64,000 nucleotides of DNA, taken from NCBI GenBank assembly GCA_033296725.1, contig MU857670.1, positions 82,052 through 146,051 on the forward strand, written 5' to 3'. The position numbers and the translations under genes were made by a program. Shown here in pieces: positions 1-11,147 of the stretch. Position 1 is the stretch's first letter. The number at the start of each line of letters is the position of its first letter. This DNA is from Corynascus novoguineensis. Taxonomy: Eukaryota; Ascomycota; Sordariomycetes; Sordariales; Chaetomiaceae. Under the pieces are notes generated by a model. It made no database searches. It was not told where the DNA came from and saw only the letters and a program-made list of their open reading frames with translations.

Positions 1-131
1 TACTTTACGCTCTTGGCGACCGCAACCTGTCTCCTCCCCTCTTTGCATCCTCGCTGTGGTGCACCCTGTATCCAACGGCCTGTATCCCTCTTTCGTGGAC
101 ATCATGGGCTTCCCCCTAGCTACTCGTCACC

Positions 132-2464
132 ATGTTTATGGCATATCTTCCTCCGCCGGTTCACTCACCAATGCGCGGACCACAGGGCAAAGTCGCTGAG
201 CTGCGCTTCGAGTTGAATAGCGGGGGCAAGAAGGACAAGCACTTCACCGCAAAAAAGATCGCCCTCAAGAAGATTGTCGCCAACATGACCATGAGCAACA
301 ACGACATGGTCGCTTTGTTTCCGGATATTGTTGGCTGCATGAACATACCGAACCTTGAGATCAAGAAGATGTGAGATGCCCCGACTTTGCACACCATTGG
401 CTCTGCGGAACTGATACGGATTCTTTAGGTGCTTCCTCTTTCTGGTTAACTATGCCAGGATGCGCCCCGAAGTGGCGGTAAAAGCGATACCCGTATTGCA
501 ACATGTCAGTACCTACTATGGCCCTATCGCTCTCGCCAGTCTGCTCATCATACTTAGGACATGGAAGACCCCAATCCACTCGTGCGAGCGCTCGCTCTGA
601 GAACCATGTCATATATTCATGTCCGAGAATTTGTCGAGGCGACCGTACCAATCGTCAAACACCTGCTCCGCGACCCAGACCCGTACGTGCGTAAGACGGC
701 GGCATATTGCGTGGCCAAGTTGTACGATCACGACAGGCATATGGTGGAGAAGTCGGACCTTATCGACAGGTTAAACGGTCTGCTTCGTGACGACAACCCC
801 ACCGTGGTAGCAAGCGCGCTGGCTGGTTTGATGGACATCTGGGAGAGGAGCGACGCCATCAAGCTCACCATCGACTACAGCAATGCCTCCAAAATGGTGG
901 CCATTTTGCCCGACTGCTCAGAGTATGTTTTTCCGCGATCTCGTTGCTCTCGATCGATCCCATGTTGACTTGCTGCAGGTGGGGCCAGACATACATCCTT
1001 GAGGCCCTCATGTCCTACGTCCCACAAGAGTCAGGAGAAGCTGCACTGCTGGCCGAGCGCATCTCCCCGCGACTCTCGCATTCCAACTCCTCTGTGGTGC
1101 TCACGTGCATACGCGTAATACTCTACCTCATGAACTACATTGCCGACAAGAGGCAGATCACAGCTCTTTGCCGGAAGCTCTCGCCACCACTGGTGACACT
1201 GCTTGCCAAAGGGCCCGAGGTGCAGTATCTAGCCCTCCGAAACGCCTTGCTGATTCTTCAGCGGCGGCCTGAGGTGCTCCGAAATGATATCCGAGTGTTC
1301 TTCTGCAAGTATAACGACCCGATCTACGTCAAAGTCACTAAGCTCGAGCTCATCTTCATGCTCGCAAACGAGAAGAACATTGACGAAGTCTTGACCGAAC
1401 TCCGTGAATATGCCACCGAGATCGACGTCCACTTCGTGCGGAAAGCCGTACGCGCTATCGGGAAGCTGGCCATCAAGATTGAACCCGCTGCGAGGCGGTG
1501 CATCAACCTCTTGCTCGAACTCGTCGCGACAAAGGTCACATACATCGTGCAGGAGGCGACAGTGGTGATCCGCAATATCTTTCGCAAATACCCCAACCAG
1601 TACGAGAGCATTATCGGCATGCTTTGCGAGCACCTCGACTCGCTCGACGAGCCTGAGGCGAAAGCCGCTATGGTGTGGGTCATCGGCCAGTACGCCAGCC
1701 GCATCGAGAATTCGGACGTCCTTCTCGAGGACTTCCTCTTCTCCTTCGCCGAGGAGCCCGTCGAGGTCCAGCTCGCGCTCCTTACAGCGACCGTCAAGCT
1801 CTTCATCCAGCGGCCCACAAAGGGCCAAGAGCTTGTCCCCAAGGTACTCAAATGGGCGACCGAGGAAACCGACAATCCGGACCTCCGCGACCGCGCCTAC
1901 ATGTACTGGCGCCTGCTCTCCACCGACATGGAGGCGGCAAAGCGCATCGTCATGGGCGAGAAGCCGGCTATCACGGCCGAGTCAGAGCGCCTCGACCCGG
2001 TCACGCTCGAGGAGATGTGCCTTAACGTCGGCACCCTCGCGACCGTCTACCTCAAGCCCGTCCAGACCGTCTTCCGCAACGCCCGCCCCCGCCGCCTGCA
2101 GGACTCGCCCGCCCTGCAGCGCGAGGAACTCCCCACACCGGCTGGCCTCCGCTCCGACGCAAATAAGAGCCTCAGTCAGCTGGGCATGGGCGGACAGCCC
2201 GCCGATTTTGATCCGCGCACCGACAGAGTCTACAACCCACAGCAGCAGCAGAACGGGAGCGGGAGTGCCAACCTCACGCAGGCCGTCAACGACGCGGACG
2301 CGTATTTTGCATCGCAGATGCGCGGGATGCAGATTCAAGAACAAAGTGACAGTTTCGGCGGAAACGGCGGCGAGGGGGCCGGGTACGTGGTCAATCAGTA
2401 CGCGCCGCAGACCGTCTACCAGCCGGCGCAGGGGGTGGCGAACAATAACGATCTGTTATTGTAG
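132..2464 (+). CDS. apl2: AP-1 clathrin adaptor complex, beta subunit
   Basis: Large beta subunit of the AP-1 clathrin adaptor, which sorts cargo at the trans-Golgi network and endosomes. Exons are 132-370, 429-504, 558-922 and 979-2464, giving 721 residues; all three introns are GT-AG and keep the frame. The protein is one adaptin N-terminal alpha-solenoid. Conserved blocks include EDPNPLVRALALRTM and DPYVRKTAAYCVAKLYDHD in the first third and FCKYNDPIYVKVTKLE further on. After about residue 600 comes a Gln/Gly/Asn-rich tail. The animal-type appendage (ear) is missing, as in other fungal AP-1 beta proteins. Two in-frame ATGs lie six bases apart (132 and 138); the second gives MAYLPPP, close to the usual fungal start. 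A further upstream exon cannot be excluded because the window begins 131 bases earlier. Confidence 0.93.
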
Positions 2465-3075
2465 AGAGTTGGTTAAGCTCTATGTTTGATAAGTTGCGAG
2501 GAAGTAAATATCTTGAGCATTCCAGAAGTTGGACATGGGAAAACGGAGTTTTGTAATAAACTATTCGCCGAGGCATTCCTAACAAATGAGTATATATTAT
2601 TTGATATTCACAAGAAGCACACCAACCCAAAAACATCGCGGCGTTACCTGTGGAGGTTAGCATGCACCGTTTACATGACGCACCCGGTTTGTGCTTCGAT
2701 TCCTAGGGTGGCATGCACGCACACAGAGACAGCTAAGACGCAAGGATTTCGGTGAAATTTGTCATTGCAAACGTATCGCACCATTACTCTCCTCCACCTT
2801 GACCTAGTGACCACGACGAAATGAAGTGGCATAACGAAAATTGCAAGACTTCACTAATCCTCCTCTCTTTTCATCATTAATACCGTGCGGTCCTCGATCC
2901 TTTCCCTCGTGCCTCATCAACTAGCAGGCGATCACTATCTCAATTCAGGAATACATAAGAAAATGCCGAAGAATTGAAAATAAGTACGTGACGTGGCTCT
3001 CTGGACGATTGGGGTTTCGACGACTATCCTCGTACTCTTGACTGGGGCAGTCTTGGGGACACTTGGACAATCATG
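2465..3075. other. Convergent intergenic region
   Basis: This 611-base gap separates the 3' ends of the AP-1 beta gene and the GPI-protein gene on the opposite strand. It is AT-rich near 2560-2620. I see no coding potential or repeat in it. Confidence 0.5.
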
Positions 3076-3618
3076 CTAGGCCACGGCAATTGCCAGCGCC
3101 ATGGCGCCGCCCACGATGACGCCACCAACCATGTTGACCTTGTTGCTGCTCGTACCGCTGACTTCATCGGTCGGAGTAGCAGTGGCCCGGGTCTCGGAGG
3201 AGGCCGCCTCGGTGGTAGTGGTTGGGTGGGTGTAGGTGGGTGTGGTGTTGGAGGCGGTAACGGTTGAAGATGAGACCTCGACGCTGCTGCTGGGCGCGGC
3301 CGTGTCGGTGGACTCCGTGTAGACGGGCCAGGTCACGGTTGAGGTGCTCGTCGAAGTGTCCGTGGACGTGGTCAGGGACTCCGAAGTGCTGGTGCTGGAT
3401 CCCACGGTGACCGTGTCGGTAACCGTCCCGCAGGGGGAGTTGCCTGCAATTGTGATCGTAGTGGTAGCCGTCTCGGTCCAAGTGACGGTGACCGTGTCGC
3501 TCTCGGCAAGACCACCGCGCTCCTGAAGACGAGCATTTGCGACTGCACCCTTGTCGGTGGCTGTAGAAATACCGACGAAAGCAGCGGCCGCCGAGATGAG
3601 AACACGCTTCAGGGACAT
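3076..3618 (-). CDS. Secreted Ser/Thr-rich protein, probably GPI-anchored
   Basis: A 180-residue single-exon protein. I start it at ATG 3618 because this places a hydrophobic signal peptide (MSLKRVLISAAAAFVGISTA) at the N-terminus; an in-frame ATG at 3681 would bury it. The middle is almost wholly Thr, Ser and Val with many STS/TST runs, a typical O-mannosylated stalk. It contains one Cys (NSPCGTVT). The C-terminus is a small-residue segment followed by a hydrophobic tail (VNMVGGVIVGGAMALAIAVA), the form expected of a GPI-attachment signal. It should therefore be displayed at the plasma membrane or cell wall. No enzymatic domain is visible. The anchor is an inference from composition. Confidence 0.72.
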   Translation of the reverse strand: MSLKRVLISAAAAFVGISTATDKGAVANARLQERGGLAESDTVTVTWTETATTTITIAGNSPCGTVTDTVTVGSSTSTSESLTTSTDTSTSTSTVTWPVYTESTDTAAPSSSVEVSSSTVTASNTTPTYTHPTTTTEAASSETRATATPTDEVSGTSSNKVNMVGGVIVGGAMALAIAVA

Positions 3619-6600
3619 CCTGATGAATTGGTAACTGTGTGTTTCGATATGACTAAAGAAACGTTTATTAGTCAGTTCCAATTGCCGAGTTGGTTAATGG
3701 CAAGATTCTGCTTTCGTGGGGACTGAGCCTCACAGTAGTTTCTGGGTACTCAGAATCGGTCGGTTCTCTCGTGGAAAGAGCGACTTCTCTAGAAGACGGG
3801 ATTCCTGACAAGTGTGGGTTGTAGCGTGGCGATCGGTAGCCGACGCAAAGGATGATGCAACTTACCAGATCAATCAAGGCAGTTCTCGTCGATTCAACTC
3901 TCAACTTCTGGGTGAAGCGTGGTTTGTGGTGAAAGAGTCCTGGAAGAAAGACGGTGCGAACAAAAAGTGGGAAGATGGTGCGAACTACGTGAAGTTGTTT
4001 TGGTGAAACGGTAGGACTTGGTTTCAAGCCTAAGGCAGTGACCCGAAATATCGAGATCAAACGAAACAGATGGAATTACCTGACGTGTTGTGTGATGGTC
4101 CAAAAGGGAGGTTTGGTATGACGACGGGAGTGGCCACCTCAAACGGAAGGCGAAGTTTTCAACAGCCTTGTTCCTTCCCGTCCGTGAGGTTTCGTAACAG
4201 TTCCGGCAGCGACCGCCGTTTGCTGCTGACCACTCTCGTTCACCAGGCAGAAATCTCTGGAAGGAGGCTAAAGAACTGTAAATATCTTGGATATGAGATT
4301 TCCGACATATTTCTAATGGATATTTCACTTTTATCCCCATTGTTCTCGAAGCAGAAACCCGGCGGTTGTGATGAAGAACAGGCGACCGTCACACTATCAT
4401 AGTGGAGGGTACTACGGTAGAGCTTGCCACGGCTGATTATGGGCACGCTCAGGGTATTTCCGAGTCCGCTACTCGTTCGTTCCTAGTCCTATATGTACCA
4501 CCAAGTAGTAGGTAATATTTCGCCTTGAATCACTGTTCGCTGGCCTATATAGGTGGTACTACGGCGCAATTTAACGACCCTAGACCTAATTTAGCACGGC
4601 TGCCATCAAGGAGTTGCTGTCTTCATGGTAAACAGAAGCTCACCATGCGTCTAGTGCAAAAACCAGTGTCCTCAGAACGGCTATCATCCCTTTGGTGCTC
4701 CCTCGCTGCTCGGCATAGACGAAACGACGAATTCAAACATGTGGAAATCAGAATTAGTTATTCACCTGGTACAAAGTCGAGGTACCTGGAGCTCAGATTT
4801 GGTAACAGCCGTTTCCGAAAGTAAGATAAGATAAAAGAAAAAGAACTAGCACAATCTGAGAGACCGAGAAAATATTGAGCCGGAGAGTTCTCAAGGGTCG
4901 GTGCGGACGGATCTGATAATTATCTGTCGGGCAGAGTGAGATCCCCTGTTTTGCAGATTGAGCTTCCCAGCTTCGGACGGGTCCAACCTGTCTCGGACGA
5001 GCACTATGCTTGCTAGATGGGTGACGTCGCAACCGACTACAGGATAGGCAGAAGTCCGATTGAGCCCGATGCCATCGAGTTTGCAGCACCAACACGTAGA
5101 ACAGGTGAACCTCAACTAGAGTGAAAATCAGACCGTGTTGTGGGCCAACCCCAAGGAATTCCAAGGTCGACGAACTCGCGAAAACTCCAACTTATCGTAA
5201 CTCGTGTTAGGTAACGTACACCACGAGTGCACCATATAGTTAAGCGAGTGTACCATAGTTATAGGTAGAGCTGGTTTTACATTAGGGGATGGTGAATATG
5301 ATGCTTTCATGAGGCCAACTAGGCCTTGGCTTTAACCAGTAAACCTGTACATAACAAATCAAGCTGTATCTCAACCATTGAAGAATAGATGAGCCAAATT
5401 CGAAGTTTTATAGGATTTTATAATGAGTGGGTGATTTGAACGAGAGTGAATTTCCAGGGTTATGTATGGATTTTGAAGTGGTGCACTCGCTTATATGGTG
5501 CATCCACCTATGATGTATGTACGTCAACTCATTATGCACTTTTCTCTTTTGTCAATTTTCTTTCTCTATTTGCTCTTTATGCTCTCTCTCCTTTTGATCT
5601 TGCTCGTCTTAAAGCGGCATGTCCCGGAGGGTCTTCCTAAGATACAATGAGTGTCACCTATATGAAGGCAGCAGTGGACCCATTTAAGAAAGTGTTGAAA
5701 TGAGCAGGGGCTCCAGGCGCTGTAAGCTGTTGACTTTCCAACAGAAGGAAATCACCGCCCTGACCTCGGGCAGGGTAGAATTCGCAGTTAGATCTATCGA
5801 ACGCCAACGACTTGATAGCTGCCCGGAACACAAAAAAGGAACAATGCCGCCTGTTCAGCTGGAAAGAAACAACCCGATACATTCAGGCAGGACACCTAGT
5901 TGGCGAGAATGAGAGAATTTTAAGTGACAATGGTCGCCATTCATGAAGAGGTGATTGGGAAGCTTGGTATATACAAGCAGCGAAAGAACAAGAAGTTCAA
6001 GATGGCAAACTTCCCACATTCTATATCGATTACAATGTCCCCGGATTAGCCGCACGTCGACTCGATTTCCTCGCGTGACAGTGGTTCTCCGGCGTCCGTT
6101 TTGCCACAGCCTGTAAGACTAGGTTGACGCTGACAAAATGTTCTCACCTTGTCACACAGACAGGCCTCCATGACAGACGACAGGCTCGAGCTCAGAAACC
6201 TTGAGAACTACGGCACTGCGCTCGAAGCCACGGGTTGGAGCAACTACCAACCGGTTGGGCAGTCCGAGAATTCGCAGTGCTAGTCTACGGACAGCCACGG
6301 CATCATCATGGCCAACGTGATTGCGCCCATGACCCCTTGGCCTCACACCGCGTCTCCAGGGTGTTGAGCGAGCGGTCGAGCGCATATACGCGCATCATGT
6401 ACCGCGAAACTGCGGCCGGAGCCACCTATTGCACCATCAAGCAGACGTGCAAATCAACTCCATACCCTTGGCGGTGCTGTCTAAGTAGGAAGACAGTGAA
6501 GATGAGGAAGAGGATCTAGGGGTTCGCAACCCTTGAGAAATCAGTATAGAAGACTACGCAGCACAGGATTTGATCTTCTGCATAGCAAGTGAACAGAGCC

Positions 6601-6789
6601 AAGACTGTGCCAGAATACGTCTTCCGCATCGGCGCCACTCTCCTGCATGGGCAGGGAGACTCGGAAATTGGGAACAAGAAGCCCATCGACTACTACTTTT
6701 CCACTTTTCCTGTATCCGGTTGGCTGAGGCTAAACCGCTGAAAAAGCTGGTGAAAGCGCTGTGCTCCAAGGTTAACTGGATACCTAGAG
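3619..6789. other. Gene-free stretch between two minus-strand genes
   Basis: About 3.2 kb with only short, low-quality open frames on both strands. It contains the upstream region of the GPI-protein gene, the imperfect inverted-repeat candidate at 5221-5510, and AT-rich sequence downstream of the F-box gene. I could not assemble any credible spliced gene in it. Confidence 0.45.
5221..5510. mobile_element. Candidate miniature inverted-repeat element
   Basis: Two arms of about 25-30 bases, at 5226-5255 and 5479-5503, are inverted copies of each other apart from a 4-base indel and a few substitutions. Both contain ATATAAGCGAGTG-like and GTGCACCATA-like blocks. The unit is about 290 bp and has no coding capacity. 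The inward AAGCGAG motif also occurs in the inverted repeats of the pogo/Fot1 relic at 12683-13792, which suggests a related non-autonomous element. No target duplication is clear. Confidence 0.35.
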
Positions 6790-9146
6790 CTAGATGGATA
6801 TGCTATTCTCATTAATGGCCTCCGTTATGACCCCCATGGCGGTGATTCCGTGCGCATGCTCAGGACGCTGATCACAGGGTGCCGTCAGTTGAGCAAGTTG
6901 TACAGTGAGGGGTTGAGGCCAACGTACTTGAGTTGCATAAAGACCGGTAATGATAGTGCCCGTTGCTGATTGAACTTTAGTGCGGATGCTGGCTTTCATC
7001 TTCTTACGTCTGAGCTTGGGAGAGTCATAGATGCGGCACGACCTTCCATGATTTGTGTGAAGCTTGAGATTCGAAGCCGTCAGCAGTGCTGCTCAATGAG
7101 AACGGGTCAAGAGGAAGAACTGAAGTTTTACCTCGCAGCGCACCATGGTTCCCTCCTTGACCAGCCAGGGCAAAGCTTCGTGCGGCTCGGCGTAGTACTG
7201 GCGCATTTCAATGGTTTCAATCCTCTCTCCACCAGGACCGTCGATTGAGAATTCGACAACTCTTTCATTTTCTTCCTCTTCCTTTAACCGACCAAAGAAC
7301 CAGTGCCCAGACGGCACTTTTTCGTTGTCAAATGCAAAGTGGATGCGAAGTATCCCAAGGCAAGACGTCACCGTAATGCCTATCAGGTGTCGCAGGTAAG
7401 CCCCCCCCGGACCCCCGAAATGGCACCAAAAGAGCGGCTTGTATCCGGTAAGATGAAAATCGAGCGGAAGGAAGGATTCCTCGTTGAGGCAAAGGTTTCG
7501 TGGAGGGATAGCGGGATACCACAGTGCCAAGTCTCTTAATCGGCTTCCGCCTTGAAGAATATCTTCGGAAGGCGGCGATCGTGTATGAATCGCTATACCA
7601 ACCATCTTACAGCCCTGTATTATGTTTTATAATGAGTTCCTCCTGTCACACTGGCGATGTCATGGGGGCACTTGCATCAAAAGCTGTCTCAAGAGCTGCG
7701 ACACGGTTTCTGACCACTAGGCGCTCGGTTCGGGGTGTGTCATCCGGAGACCCGAGCCAGGAAGACTGTGAGCTTGTCGGCCCCGTGATGCATTGAAGAG
7801 CCTTAACGCCGCGAGATCCTAGGGCTATACGGAATCCCCAGATCTCCGAGAGCTCGACAGAGTATTCTGAGGGGGAGCTGTAACCTAGGCGAATGGTGCT
7901 TCCGGTAGACGTGGTCAGTGACATTCCCACAATGTAACTCCCATCGCCAAGGATTTGGGTATAAACTGATAAACACCTCAGCGTATCAGGAACAGCAATT
8001 TTCTGGGTTCTGCAGCTAAGGCAACCCTCGTGGGGGTCAAAGTTCCGCGGATGTTCGTCGCTCCAAAAATCTCCAATTGCCTCAGTGCGTTGATTCGTTT
8101 CACGAAGGACTGAATCCGGTAACCACATCGCAGGCAGATCAAAAGGAAGCTCGTTCCATGAGAGGGCTAGAGTATCTAAAACTCCTTGGAGCAGTTCCCA
8201 TATCCGGCGCCTATTTTGGAGGCCGGGACTGATGCGGGCGTCTGTCGTCCGACGGTATGACCACCGCCAATCCCGCAGCGAACATTCACGAGCTTCAAAG
8301 AACCATGACCGTTCATTAGAGGTTTTGAATCTAGAGGCCCAGAATTGCTGACTGTAGAAAACGGGCCAAAATGCTCTGGAGGCTAGGCGGGCGCGGAGAA
8401 CATCTGCTGTAGGTAGGCATATGGCAATGGCGGTGCATAGCTCCTGTGGCAGGGATGCGAAACAATCCCTTATCGGCTCTTGGGGCGACGCAGTCGTCCC
8501 TGTCAAAGTCGGCGGCTGTTCTGGATCCTCGGCCAATATACGGTCAACCCCAGAGGCTTCGTACGGATTTTTGCTGAAAACCGGATCCGGCTTGTAGAAC
8601 TCCCGAGTATCATACCGATCTTCCCATGGGAAGTGGTTAACATTGTCGGCGATAGCAGCGCCGCCAAAATCGTGGCCCCAGCTCAGCGCGATATGATCGG
8701 GTGTGAAGGGAAGTGATTTGCAGACCTCGAACAGTCTCTCGAGAGAAACGGGAACCGGATGAGACGCTTTTTCGAGCAGGTTCCAGCAGGCGTCGTGAAA
8801 GATGAAGCCATGCCTATCTTCGACGGCCGGTTGGGTCATGGCGCCGAACTCGATGCCGGTCGATTCATGGTCTCCAGCATCACTCCAGCGCATGTTCCTG
8901 TCGATCGGGGCTCTGAGAGCGCCCTCATTTGGGTCATCGTACAGACCAACCCCGGTGAGCAGGAGGCCATCCGGGCCAGTACAAACTAAGCCAACATCAG
9001 ATACAAAAGAATGTCAGAACATCGGGTCCAGCCCAAAATTACTCACGGCCGCGAAACTGGTTCGCCCAGGTTTCGGAAGAATTAGGGTTCCAATCAGCTA
9101 GCACCAGCCACCCACAGATTGTGCAACAAAAATGGCGTGGGCTCAT
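6790..9146 (-). CDS. F-box domain protein, fungal family of unknown function
   Basis: A 701-residue protein in five exons on the minus strand: 9146-9047, 8985-7676, 7614-7132, 7062-6928 and 6867-6790. The start MSPRHFCC carries a small Cys cluster. A family-typical N-terminal region follows (GVGLYDDP, then ARW/RWSDAG-like). An F-box-like motif lies at about residues 207-253 (SLPQELCTAIAICLPTADVL), followed by a long C-terminal region shared by a common filamentous-fungal family. F-box proteins bring substrates to SCF ubiquitin ligases through Skp1; the substrate cannot be inferred. The second intron has the ends GC-AG with the donor GCAAGT. The last intron is 60 nt with no stop, so its retention would keep the frame. 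The full frame closes exactly over all five exons, which supports the model. Confidence 0.78.
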
Positions 9147-10321
9147 GTTGGTTGGTACTCGCGGCGCCTGTTGTCGAGAGACGACCGAAGAAAGGAGGAC
9201 AGGCTGTCTAAAACGCGGCAGAGATCAAAAGGTTCGACAAAAATCGTCAGAACGAAACATCTGATTCCTGAGCAGGCTGTAAGCTAGTTTCGGTCCAGAC
9301 TTGACTCTGTTGGTACGAGGGCTTTTTTTGTTGGGTGACAGAAGTCTCCGAGTGTCATGTCTGCATGGAAGGTGTTGCGAGTTGTTAGGGTGGGTCCGCC
9401 CGCTGCGAGTGTGTGGCGCACATTGCTCAGATCAAGTAACTGTGCCGGTACCTGACTGTTCTACCGAGCATTTTTGAAACGGAAGAGCCGACAATGAATG
9501 CAACCTTCGGGTTGCGTATAGAAGCCGCCTAGCAAACAAACACGGAAAGTGGCGCGAGTGTTCTAGTGCCGCTCCAGGGACTTCTCGAGTGGCTCAACCT
9601 GGGCCAACATTTGCCAAGCTTCATGCAGCTTCCCAGCGCTGCGCCCCGGCGCCTAGGGGATGGTCACCGGTGGTATCGTGGGAAACCTTACTGGCGTGTT
9701 GACTACGGGTTGTTGCGCTTATGGTTGGCTTGTAGGTCTGTGATGGCAACATTGCTGTTGGCCCTCTCGATGAAACCGTGTACAAAGTCCTGAAGCGTGA
9801 CAACCATGAGTAGACGTCAAGCTTATTTTAGAAATAGCGTATGGCGGAGTTATTTAGGGATAGTCGGCATTGAAAACTCAGCCTTGTATTATCATGGCCG
9901 TAGTTGGTATCACGCCGTTACGTTGCGACCCGGTCACGTCAGGAACCAGGTTCGACGGCGGCGACTAGCTCTCCGGCACAAACCGGCCGTCACCCGAAGG
10001 CCAATGGCATCGTTACTATTTCGGTCCTGCGATTTGGTCAGTTGGGTTCTGTCTTTGGTTGAGCATCGCTCGTAGGGCCTGTTGGGCCTTGGTGATGGCT
10101 GGGCGGATCGAAGATTAAAAGGATACGGGGTGAAGGACATAAGACCATCCCCTGATCTCCCAGACCAACATCACCAAACCTGGCGTATTAGCAAACAGTA
10201 CAATTTGACGGGATACGCCTTTCCAGCTATAGCCAAACCTTTTTCTTCGCCTACTACTACATATATTGGCATTTTCGAGCGACGAGCATTATCACGTCTC
10301 ACAAGGAACACTACGATCATC
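9147..10321. other. Divergent promoter region
   Basis: This 1.2 kb lies between the start of the F-box gene (minus) and the nuclease-like gene (plus). Pyrimidine-rich sequence and a TATATA stretch near 10260 are compatible with a promoter for the right-hand gene. No further gene is visible. Confidence 0.4.
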
Positions 10322-11147
10322 ATGTCTTCCCCAGACCGTGTTAGTATATTTACCCCCAAAACCCGTCTTTACAAGGCAGTGTCGTGAGTTTTTACATATA
10401 TGGTGGATTAGTACATGAACATCCCCAAATTCCAGTATCTCTACAAGCAAGTGAAACCCCAAGTCTCTTGAGGATACGGTTGACAACCTGTGGAACGCCA
10501 TTCTCAACCTGTATTTCCCTCAGCGAGAGTTCATCATCACTCAGAATGCCCGTCCTGAGGAAGGAACTAAGTTAAAAGTGGACTTCATTGTCCAAAACGT
10601 CCTGGGTGCCGAAGAAACGCAGCATGTTGTCCTGATTGAAGACAAGCGTGCCTCCAAGGAAGAAGGACAGGACGCCGCGTGGGTACGTGCCGTTGAACAG
10701 CTGACCGACTATATGACTCGAGCCAAAAAGGGGGACAAGGGAAAGTTCGACGCTGCGCTCACTTACCATATGTACGGCATCGTGAACGTGGGTAGATACT
10801 CACGCTTCTACGTGCTGCAGCCGACCGCCAAGGCGCTCGAAGACCTCCCCGGTACCCAAGGCAAGGCCTATCATGTTAAGAATGACGAGCTTCAGATTGT
10901 TGCAATCCTCAAGGATATCGTCAACAAGACCATTCCTTTCGGCCTTTCCTCGTCCTCGTCCTCGTCCTCTGCCCAGTCCTCTCGGCATGCCAGCCCTGCG
11001 CCCGCGTCTCGGCCCGGTTCATCCGGTGGCGTCATGAGAAGCGCCTCACCAGCGGTCACCGGAGGGCAGCGCAGAACCGCGTCGCCGGCAACCGGAGCCG
11101 GTAAGCGCTCGAGCTCCACCGCATCCAACCGAACTCAGTCCCATTAG
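10322..11147 (+). CDS. PD-(D/E)XK nuclease-like protein, 5' end unresolved
   Basis: The open frame from 10455 to 11147 is well supported; the beginning is not. It reads SLEDTVDNLWNAILNLYFP, then DFIV (Asp codon 10581), then LIEDKR (Glu 10638, Lys 10644), then EQLTDY (Gln 10698, Tyr 10710). The spacing D...ExK followed by QxxxY is the active-site pattern of RecB-type PD-(D/E)XK nucleases. The C-terminal 70 residues are a disordered Ser/Pro/Arg tail with a TCGTCC repeat. The likely start is ATG 10322, with a good donor GTGAGT at 10384 and an acceptor at about 10435. That splice restores this exact frame but meets an in-frame TGA at 10452. A weaker donor at 10379 spliced to the AAG ending at 10463 would avoid it. 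The target is unknown. Confidence 0.6.

Noticed and set aside
1229..1828. Long open frame antisense to the AP-1 beta gene
   Set aside because: It overlaps the clearly conserved AP-1 beta exon and its protein has no family character; it is a codon-bias shadow.
6235..6519. Open frame of 94 codons downstream of the F-box gene
   Set aside because: Low-quality composition, no splice partners and no recognisable motif.
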